Below are positions 1 to 5,080 of a DNA stretch of 7,203 nucleotides, one piece after another (positions within the stretch are counted from its first letter, which is position 1; each line of letters starts with the position of its first letter). The notes beneath the pieces are model-generated. The model saw only the letters and a program-made list of their open reading frames with translations. It ran no database searches and was not told where the DNA came from. This stretch comes from an uncultured bacterium (lineage in GTDB: Bacteria > Bacillota_A > Clostridia > Oscillospirales > Oscillospiraceae): NCBI GenBank assembly GCA_905214605.1, contig CAJMMY010000055.1:1-7203 (forward strand). Direction: 5' to 3'. A program made the translations under genes and the position numbers.

Positions 1-416
1 AGCACGCCCTGCGCCTCCCGGCAGGCGGGCACATGGGTATGTCCATGGAGGAGAATATCCCCCGGCTGCAGCGGCGGCAGATTTTCCAAATTGTACCGAT
101 GGCCGTGGGTGGCGAAAATCTGACGTTTTTGCAGATAAAGCAGGCAATACTCCGCCAGAATGGGGAATTCCAGCACCATTTGGTCCACTTCCCCATCGCA
201 GTTGCCCCGGACGCAGGAAATCTGCTGCCGGTAGTCATTCAGCATGGCCAGCACCTGTTTCGGCTGATAGCCCTCCGGCAAATCATTCCGAGGACCGTGG
301 TACAGTAAATCTCCCAACAGCAGCAAGCGATCAGCCTGCTCCCGGTCATACGCACGGAGCATTTTTTCACAATATACCGCCGAACCATGCAGGTCGGACG
401 CAACAAAAATCTTCAT
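1..416 (-). CDS. yfcE: YfcE-like metallophosphoesterase (phosphodiesterase), 3' end cut by window edge
   Basis: The visible 138 residues are the N-terminal three quarters of a calcineurin-like phosphoesterase of the YfcE/MJ0936 type, small cytosolic metal-dependent phosphodiesterases (E. coli YfcE is about 184 aa) whose natural substrate is unclear. The dimetal site can be read in order: D8 and H10 in SDLHG, D36 in LLGDLLYHGPRN, N72 in RGNCDGEVDQM, H104 in ATHGH, and H126/H128 in LHGHTHVP. The HGPRN, LPEGY and GNCDxEVDQM stretches closely match YfcE as I recall it, which makes this more specific than a generic phosphoesterase call. The ATG at 416 puts the metal motif at residue 8, as in the family, so the start is secure. 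A GGAGG lies 12 nt upstream (429-433), a longer gap than usual. About 45 C-terminal residues lie outside the window. It is divergent from the methyltransferase gene and has its own promoter. Confidence 0.93.
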   Translation of the reverse strand, partial: MKIFVASDLHGSAVYCEKMLRAYDREQADRLLLLGDLLYHGPRNDLPEGYQPKQVLAMLNDYRQQISCVRGNCDGEVDQMVLEFPILAEYCLLYLQKRQIFATHGHRYNLENLPPLQPGDILLHGHTHVPACREAQGV

Positions 417-450
417 GGGCAAGATTTTCCTCCCGCAAATTATTTTTTAT

Positions 451-479
451 ATTATACGGAAGAAAAAACTGCTTGTAAA
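451..479 (-). promoter_or_regulatory. Sigma-A type promoter for the yfcE-like gene
   Basis: On the minus strand, TTTACA (474-479) and TATAAT (451-456) are separated by exactly 17 nt, one mismatch from consensus at -35 and perfect at -10. Transcription would begin near 444, giving a leader of about 28 nt that carries the ribosome binding site at 429-433. The assignment is by motif only. Confidence 0.75.
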
Positions 480-482
480 GTC

Positions 483-511
483 TTGTGTATCCCGGAAAAA
501 TCGCGTACAAT
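483..511 (+). promoter_or_regulatory. Probable promoter for the rRNA methyltransferase gene
   Basis: TTGTGT (483-488) and TACAAT (506-511) are 17 nt apart, with a good -10 and a weak -35. Transcription would start near 518, leaving a leader of about 20 nt that contains the GAGGAGG site. Its -35 box lies 3 bp from the -35 box of the opposing promoter. Confidence 0.55.
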
Positions 512-524
512 ACTGCTGAAAAAT

Positions 525-531
525 GAGGAGG
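525..531 (+). promoter_or_regulatory. Ribosome binding site that decides the methyltransferase start
   Basis: GAGGAGG at 525-531 is 7 nt before the ATG at 539 but only 1 nt before the in-frame TTG at 533. Normal spacing therefore selects ATG 539 over the longer TTG version. Confidence 0.85.
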
Positions 532-538
532 ATTGTAT

Positions 539-1744
539 ATGGAAAGACCTTTTCCCTCCGTCACCGTGACGGAAAAAGCAGAACGTTCCGCCAGAAACGG
601 CCACCCTTGGGTTTACAGCGATGAAATTACCGCCATGACCGGAACCCCGGAAAACGGCGGCATCGTAGATGTATATACGCAGAAAAACCGCTGGCTGGGC
701 GCCGGCTTTTACAATGACCATTCTAAAATCCGGGTGCGGATTCTCTCCACCAACACCAATGACCGGTTTGACCGGGCTTATTGGCAGAGAAAGCTCCAGT
801 GGGCTGTGGACTACCGCAAAACCGTAATGGGTCCCGATTTTTCCTGCTGCCGGCTGATTTTCGGCGAGGCGGACGGATTTCCCGGTCTGACCGTGGACCG
901 ATTCGGCTCCGTGCTGGTGGCGCAGGTGCTGTGTCTGGGCACGGAATTGATTCACGAAACCCTGCTGACCGATTTGGTGGAGCTGCTCCGGGGCATGGGC
1001 GAGACCATTGAGTGCGTGTATCTGCGCAATGATGTGGGCATTCGTGAAAAAGAGGGTCTGACCCAGAGCAAACAGTATTTTCTTGGTTCCGGCAACGGTC
1101 ATACGGAAATCGTGGAAAACGGCGTACATTATGACGTGGACTACATCAACGGTCAGAAAACCGGATTCTTCCTGGACCAGAAATACAACCGCGCCGCCGT
1201 GGCAAAATTGACCCCCGGCAAAAAGGTACTGGATTGCTTTACCCACACCGGTGCCTTCGGTTTGAACTGCGCCTATGCCGGCGCCGCCCATGTTACAAGC
1301 GTGGACGTTTCCGAATCCGCATTGGAAACCGCACGGGGCAATGCGGCGCTGAACCATCTGGACAACATTGATTTTCTCTGTGCCGACGTATTTGAGCTGC
1401 TCACGGATTTGGCAGCCAAAGGCAAAGCGGATTACGATTTGATTATTCTGGACCCGCCCGCCTTCACGAAAAGCGGTTCCACCGTCAAGAGCGCCATTCG
1501 AGGCTACAAGGACATCAATATGCGCGCCATGAAGATTCTGCCCCGGGGCGGCTATCTGGCAACCTGCTCCTGCTCCCATTTCATGACCGAGCCGCTGTTT
1601 GTGCAGATGCTGAAAGACGCAGCCAAAGACGCCCATGTGACCCTCCGGCAGATTGAGGCTCGTCAGCAATCCGCCGACCACCCCATTGACTGGAACGTGC
1701 CGGAAACCAACTACCTGAAATTCTATATTTTCCAGGTGGTCTGA
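539..1744 (+). CDS. rlmI: RlmI-like class I SAM-dependent 23S rRNA (cytosine-5)-methyltransferase
   Basis: This 401-residue protein has the size and architecture of the RlmI (YccW, COG1092) family. In E. coli, RlmI makes m5C at position 1962 of 23S rRNA; the target here is inferred from that. Residues 1-75 match the N-terminal PUA-like RNA-binding domain (PWVYSDEI near 23-30), followed by a central linking domain to about residue 190. The C-terminal Rossmann methyltransferase has GQKTGFFLDQ (205-214), SAM-binding motif I VLDCFTHTGAFG (230-241), an acidic strand end in SVDVSE (254-259), motif IV LDPPAFTK (304-311) and motif VI TCSCS (342-346), which would hold the catalytic cysteine. It ends in NYLKFYIFQVV, typical of the family. 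The gene is complete and probably monocistronic: its own promoter lies upstream and a terminator starts 22 nt after the stop. The alternative is another member of COG1092 with a different rRNA target. Confidence 0.9.
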   Translation: MERPFPSVTVTEKAERSARNGHPWVYSDEITAMTGTPENGGIVDVYTQKNRWLGAGFYNDHSKIRVRILSTNTNDRFDRAYWQRKLQWAVDYRKTVMGPDFSCCRLIFGEADGFPGLTVDRFGSVLVAQVLCLGTELIHETLLTDLVELLRGMGETIECVYLRNDVGIREKEGLTQSKQYFLGSGNGHTEIVENGVHYDVDYINGQKTGFFLDQKYNRAAVAKLTPGKKVLDCFTHTGAFGLNCAYAGAAHVTSVDVSESALETARGNAALNHLDNIDFLCADVFELLTDLAAKGKADYDLIILDPPAFTKSGSTVKSAIRGYKDINMRAMKILPRGGYLATCSCSHFMTEPLFVQMLKDAAKDAHVTLRQIEARQQSADHPIDWNVPETNYLKFYIFQVV

Positions 1745-1766
1745 GCAATCCTGTATCAATAAGCAG

Positions 1767-1806
1767 AAAAAAGCTGTTCTCCAAAAAATCGGAGAACAGC
1801 TTTTTT
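1767..1806. terminator. Bidirectional intrinsic terminator between convergent genes
   Basis: GCTGTTCTCC (1773-1782) pairs perfectly with GGAGAACAGC (1791-1800) around an 8-nt loop. Six A's precede and six T's follow the stem, so it has a U-tract in either direction. It serves both the methyltransferase gene (stop 1744) and hppA (stop at 1822) from the 77-nt gap between them. Confidence 0.93.
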
Positions 1807-1821
1807 GTTTGTGTTGTCAGA

Positions 1822-3912
1822 TTACAGCAGGTTCATCAGGTTGAACGCAACAATCAGGCCGGAGAACACGATGGAAACCGTGGAGCACAGCTTGATCAGA
1901 ATGTTCAGAGAAGGACCGGAAGTATCTTTGAACGGGTCGCCAACGGTATCGCCAACGACAGCAGCCTTGTGCTGATCGCTGCCCTTACCGCCGTGGTTGC
2001 CGCGTTCGATGTACTTCTTCGCGTTATCCCAAGCGCCGCCGGCGTTGGACATAAACACTGCCATTGCAAAACCGGTTACGGAAACGCCGGCCAGCAGACC
2101 CACAACGCCTTCGCAGCCCAGCAGCAGGCCGGTGACGATGGGAACGATGACTGCGATCAGTGCGGGAGCAACCATCTCGTGGAGAGCGCCCTTGGTGCAC
2201 AGGTCAACGCAAGCAGAGTAATCGGGGTCAGCCTTGTACTCCATGATGCCGGCAATCTCCCGGAACTGACGGCGCACTTCCACAACGATGGACTGTGCAG
2301 CGGTCTGCACAGCGCTCATGGTGAATGCGGAGAACACGAAGGTCAGCATAGCGCCGATGAACACGCCCACCAGCAGCACGGGGTTGGTGATCGCCAGATT
2401 CAGCTCAACCTTACCCTCAACAATGTTGATGTAGGAAACCAGCAGAGCCAGAGAAGTCAGAGATGCGGAGCCGATTGCAAAGCCCTTGCCGGTAGCGGCA
2501 GTGGTGTTGCCCAGAGAGTCCAGAGCGTCGGTGCGATCGCGGACTTCCTCAGGCAGACCGCTCATCTCAGCGATACCGCCGGCGTTATCAGCCACGGGAC
2601 CGTAAGCGTCGGTTGCCAGAGTGATACCCAGAGTGGACAGCATACCAACAGCAGCAATGCCGATGCCGTACAGACCGGTGTTGAAGTTGGTAGAACCGCC
2701 GGAAACGAAGAAGGAAACGATGACGCCCACAGCAACAATGATGATGGGAGCCACGGTGCTCTTCAGACCCAGAGAAATACCACCGATGATGATGGTAGCA
2801 GCGCCGGTCTCGGAAGCATCGGCCAGCTTCTGAGTGGGCTTGTAGTTATCAGAGGTGTAGTACTCGGTGAAGTAACCGATCAGAGTGCCGCCCAGCAGAC
2901 CGCAGTAGATGGAAATCAGAGTACCAATCCAGTTGTAACCCTTCAGGATTACCATGCACAGGGGAATTGCAACGATTGCAGAGAGAATCGCTGCGGTGTA
3001 AGTACCGGTACGCAGGCTCTTCAGCAGGTCCAGCTGCGTTGCCTCTTCCTTGGTCTTCACAAAGAAAGTTGCAACCAGAGAGCAAATGATACCTGCAACA
3101 GCCAGAGCCACGGGCAGGAACATACCTGCAAAGCCGTAACCGGCAGCAGCGCCCAGTGCGAACGTAGCCAGAATAGAACCGACATAAGATTCGTACAGGT
3201 CAGCGCCCATACCGGCAACGTCGCCCACGTTATCGCCCACGTTATCAGCGATGGTAGCGGGGTTACGGGGGTCATCTTCGGGGATACCGGCCTCAACCTT
3301 ACCCACCAGGTCAGCGCCCACGTCAGCAGCCTTGGTATAAATACCGCCGCCCACACGAGCAAACAGAGCCATGAAAGATGCGCCCATGCCGTTCATAACC
3401 ATGATGTTGGCAATGGTGCTTGCATCGGTGATACCGCCGATATACTTCAGACCGCAGAACCAGATGGTGATATCCAGAATGCCCAGACCGACAACGGTAA
3501 AGCCCATAACGGAGCCGGAAGAGAATGCCACGCGCAGACCCTTGTTCAGGCTTTCGTGTGCAGCGTTTGCGGTACGTGCGTTTGCATTGGTAGCAATCTT
3601 CATACCGATCAAGCCTGCCAGCATGCTCCAGATACCGCCGGTCAGGAAAGCAAAGGGCGTCACCCGGGACAGCATTTTGCCGCCGGATGCAAATGCGATG
3701 ACCAACAGAATTACAAATACAACTGCAAATACTTTGGCAACGGTAATATACTGACGTCTCAGATATGCGTTTGCACCCTCACGGATAGCGCCGGCAATCT
3801 TGACCATCTTCTCGTCGCCTTCGGATTCTTTCATGACCTTATTGCGCTGCAGCAATGCAAAAATCAGTGCAATTGCCGCGCCAACAAAGCCAAGCCAAAA
3901 GAGATTTTCCAT
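1822..3912 (-). CDS. hppA: K+-dependent membrane-bound pyrophosphatase (Na+ or H+ pump)
   Basis: This 696-residue integral membrane enzyme hydrolyses pyrophosphate in the cytoplasm and uses the energy to export Na+ or H+. The length fits the family (about 650-800 aa, about 16 membrane helices). Catalytic motifs are all intact: DX7KXE (D197, K205, E207), DDPRNP (213-218), ADNVGDNVGD (222-231), DAYGPVADNAGG (435-446), NAGGAWDNAKK (623-633) and GDTVGDPFKDTSGPS (654-668). GNTTAA (468-473) has Ala472 where K+-independent enzymes have Lys, so K+-dependence is predicted. The membrane Glu241 in LYESYVG sits as in the Na+-pumping Thermotoga enzyme (LLESFVG from memory) rather than four residues later as in plant H+ pumps; Na+ transport is therefore favoured but unproven. 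I chose ATG 3912 (MENLFWLGFV, opening straight into helix 1) with AGGAG 10 nt upstream; an in-frame ATG at 3981 lies within a few bases of the predicted transcription start and would add a polar extension. Confidence 0.96.
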   Translation of the reverse strand: MENLFWLGFVGAAIALIFALLQRNKVMKESEGDEKMVKIAGAIREGANAYLRRQYITVAKVFAVVFVILLVIAFASGGKMLSRVTPFAFLTGGIWSMLAGLIGMKIATNANARTANAAHESLNKGLRVAFSSGSVMGFTVVGLGILDITIWFCGLKYIGGITDASTIANIMVMNGMGASFMALFARVGGGIYTKAADVGADLVGKVEAGIPEDDPRNPATIADNVGDNVGDVAGMGADLYESYVGSILATFALGAAAGYGFAGMFLPVALAVAGIICSLVATFFVKTKEEATQLDLLKSLRTGTYTAAILSAIVAIPLCMVILKGYNWIGTLISIYCGLLGGTLIGYFTEYYTSDNYKPTQKLADASETGAATIIIGGISLGLKSTVAPIIIVAVGVIVSFFVSGGSTNFNTGLYGIGIAAVGMLSTLGITLATDAYGPVADNAGGIAEMSGLPEEVRDRTDALDSLGNTTAATGKGFAIGSASLTSLALLVSYINIVEGKVELNLAITNPVLLVGVFIGAMLTFVFSAFTMSAVQTAAQSIVVEVRRQFREIAGIMEYKADPDYSACVDLCTKGALHEMVAPALIAVIVPIVTGLLLGCEGVVGLLAGVSVTGFAMAVFMSNAGGAWDNAKKYIERGNHGGKGSDQHKAAVVGDTVGDPFKDTSGPSLNILIKLCSTVSIVFSGLIVAFNLMNLL

Positions 3913-3994
3913 TTTTGAACTCGCTCCTAACTTTTTTGAGGAATCTTCCGCTATTTGGCCGATTGACGGACCATCCCCCATGAATGTGCCAATT

Positions 3995-4023
3995 ATTATA
4001 CAATATTGTTAGTTATTTTTCAA
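3995..4023 (-). promoter_or_regulatory. Strong sigma-A promoter for hppA
   Basis: On the minus strand, TTGAAA (4018-4023) and TATAAT (3995-4000) have a 17-nt spacer, and the DNA upstream is A/T-rich, possibly UP-element-like. Transcription should start near 3987-3990, giving a leader of about 75 nt before the ATG at 3912. This placement also argues against translation from the in-frame ATG at 3981. Confidence 0.82.
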
Positions 4024-4233
4024 TCATATTTAACAAATTCTTTCTTGTTCTTTCATACAAGGAACACTCAACATTTTTGTGACTTTTGCTCATGACGGAG
4101 ATTTTCTCAGCCAATTTTTTCCGAAAGGCTGTGTCAAAAATCCAATGTTTTCCCGCAAAACCGCACTGTTTTTCCCGTTAAAAAATGCATAAGTACCCCA
4201 TGGACTCCCATAAGCTTTAGAAATTCCAACAAT

Positions 4234-4239
4234 AGGAGG
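4234..4239 (+). promoter_or_regulatory. Ribosome binding site of the deacetylase gene
   Basis: AGGAGG at 4234-4239 is preceded by AAT and lies 5 nt before the ATG at 4245, a close-to-ideal Firmicute site that fixes the start. Confidence 0.85.
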
Positions 4240-4244
4240 CGCTT

Positions 4245-5012
4245 ATGAAATTCATACAGACACTTTCCCGGAAAGGGGCAGTTCTTCTTGCAGCCGCCGG
4301 CATCATTCTGGCCGGTACCGTTTTCTGCCGCTTGAAAATGCCCGCTCCCGCCATGCAAACCGCCCAGACCGACCGCATTCTCCCCATCTACTCCGTGGAG
4401 CGAGACAACAAAACCGTAGCGCTGTCCTTTGACGCCGCTTGGGGGAATGAAGATACCCAACAGCTCATTGACATTTTGAACGACCACGGTGTAAAAGCCA
4501 CATTTTTTCTGGTCGGGCAATGGGTGGACCGGTATCCCGAATCGGTCAAGGCTTTGGCGGAGGCAGGAATGGACGTTATGAATCACTCCGATGACCATGC
4601 CCACTTCTCTCAGCTGTCGGAGCAGGACATCATTTCCAACGTCAATGCCTGCAACGATAAAATCGAAGCCATCACCGGGACCCGCCCCACGTTGTTTCGG
4701 TGTCCTTACGGGGAATATGACAACCACGTAGTATCCGCCGTCAACAGCATGGGCATGCATGTCATTCAATGGAATGTGGACAGTTTGGATTGGAAAGAAC
4801 TGTCCGCACAGGAGATTACCGCGCGGGTCACAAAGCAAGTGGTTCCGGGCAGCATCATTCTGTTCCATAACGCCGCACTCCATACGCCGGAGGCGCTGCC
4901 GGGCATCATTGAGTATTTGCAGCAGGAGGGCTATGAAATTCTGCCCGTCTCCCAACTTATTCTCTCCGGTGATACCGTTATCGACCATACCGGTCGGCAA
5001 TCCAAGGTTTGA
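4245..5012 (+). CDS. Membrane-anchored NodB/CE4 polysaccharide deacetylase, PdaB-like
   Basis: This 255-residue protein has one hydrophobic N-terminal segment (about 11-28) after a Lys/Arg-containing start, indicating a signal anchor with the enzyme outside the membrane. Residues 56-240 form a NodB homology domain. Visible CE4 motifs are: motif 1 SFDAAWG (61-67), motif 2 NHSDDH (113-118, metal ligands H114 and H118), motif 3 FRCPYG (151-156, R152), motif 4 DSLDW (179-183) and motif 5 LFH (206-208, H208). Family members remove acetyl groups from cell-wall glycans such as peptidoglycan; the substrate here is not shown. Oddly, motif 1 keeps the catalytic-base Asp63 but has Ala64 where the metal-binding Asp of the usual FDD should be. 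The domain layout and the FDxxWG form recall the sporulation protein PdaB, but I would not call this pdaB on sequence memory alone. No lipobox precedes Cys28 (TVFC). It stands alone, convergent with the next gene. Confidence 0.88.
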   Translation: MKFIQTLSRKGAVLLAAAGIILAGTVFCRLKMPAPAMQTAQTDRILPIYSVERDNKTVALSFDAAWGNEDTQQLIDILNDHGVKATFFLVGQWVDRYPESVKALAEAGMDVMNHSDDHAHFSQLSEQDIISNVNACNDKIEAITGTRPTLFRCPYGEYDNHVVSAVNSMGMHVIQWNVDSLDWKELSAQEITARVTKQVVPGSIILFHNAALHTPEALPGIIEYLQQEGYEILPVSQLILSGDTVIDHTGRQSKV

Positions 5013-5027
5013 CCGGGGATTTGATGC

Positions 5028-5061
5028 AAAAAAGCCCTGTGCAAACGTCGCACAGGGCTTT
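5028..5061. terminator. Intrinsic terminator, stronger for the minus-strand YhgE/Pip gene
   Basis: A perfect stem of AAAGCCCTGTGC (5031-5042) with GCACAGGGCTTT (5050-5061) encloses a 7-nt loop. Read on the minus strand it ends in six T's (5033-5028) and lies 20 nt after the YhgE/Pip stop. On the plus strand the T-run is only TTT followed by CC, so it would end deacetylase transcripts less efficiently, 15 nt after that stop. Confidence 0.88.
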
Positions 5062-5080
5062 CCACAACTTATGAACGTTT

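Larger units (their letters stand above)
3913..4244. other. Divergent intergenic region between hppA and the deacetylase gene
   Basis: This 332-bp A/T-rich stretch holds the hppA leader (3913 to about 3988), the hppA promoter (3995-4023) and about 220 bp upstream of the deacetylase. I find no convincing sigma-A or sporulation-sigma promoter for the deacetylase; a CATACAAG at 4054-4061 resembles a sigma-E -10 but has no -35 at the right distance. Three T-run/CCG/A-run boxes occur at 4115-4126, 4148-4160 and 4169-4185. No RNA gene or credible small ORF was seen. Confidence 0.6.

Noticed and set aside
452..1759. A 435-codon minus-strand open frame antisense to the methyltransferase gene
   Set aside because: It lacks a recognisable domain and runs through the opposite promoter and terminator; the plus strand carries the full RlmI-type motif set.
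3217..3250. Short tandem repeat of a CCCACGTTATCG-like unit
   Set aside because: It simply encodes the conserved NVGDNVGD pyrophosphate-binding motif of hppA.
1969..3918. A 649-codon plus-strand open frame antisense to hppA
   Set aside because: It is the codon-aligned shadow of hppA: its translation is rich in His, Gln, Asn and Cys without domains, whereas the minus strand encodes every pyrophosphatase motif.
3913..3981. Longer hppA start at ATG 3981, adding 23 residues
   Set aside because: It lies within about 10 nt of the predicted transcription start, has no ribosome binding site in the message, and adds a polar extension not typical of the family.
3955..3992. Possible leader hairpin (TTGGC with GCCAA) upstream of hppA, considered as a riboswitch
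   Set aside because: The stem is only 5 bp with a 28-nt loop and sits partly upstream of the likely transcription start; no known riboswitch core is visible.
4108..4131. CAGCC/GGCTG inverted repeat in the hppA-deacetylase gap
   Set aside because: A 5-bp stem with a 14-nt loop is too weak to call a terminator or operator.
4145..4192. A 15-residue open frame before the deacetylase (MFSRKTALFFPLKNA)
   Set aside because: There is no ribosome binding site in front of it and it is short enough to arise by chance.
4308..4328. Possible lipoprotein signal ending at Cys28 of the deacetylase
   Set aside because: The residues before the cysteine (TVFC) have Phe at -1, where a lipobox needs Gly, Ala or Ser; a plain signal anchor fits better.
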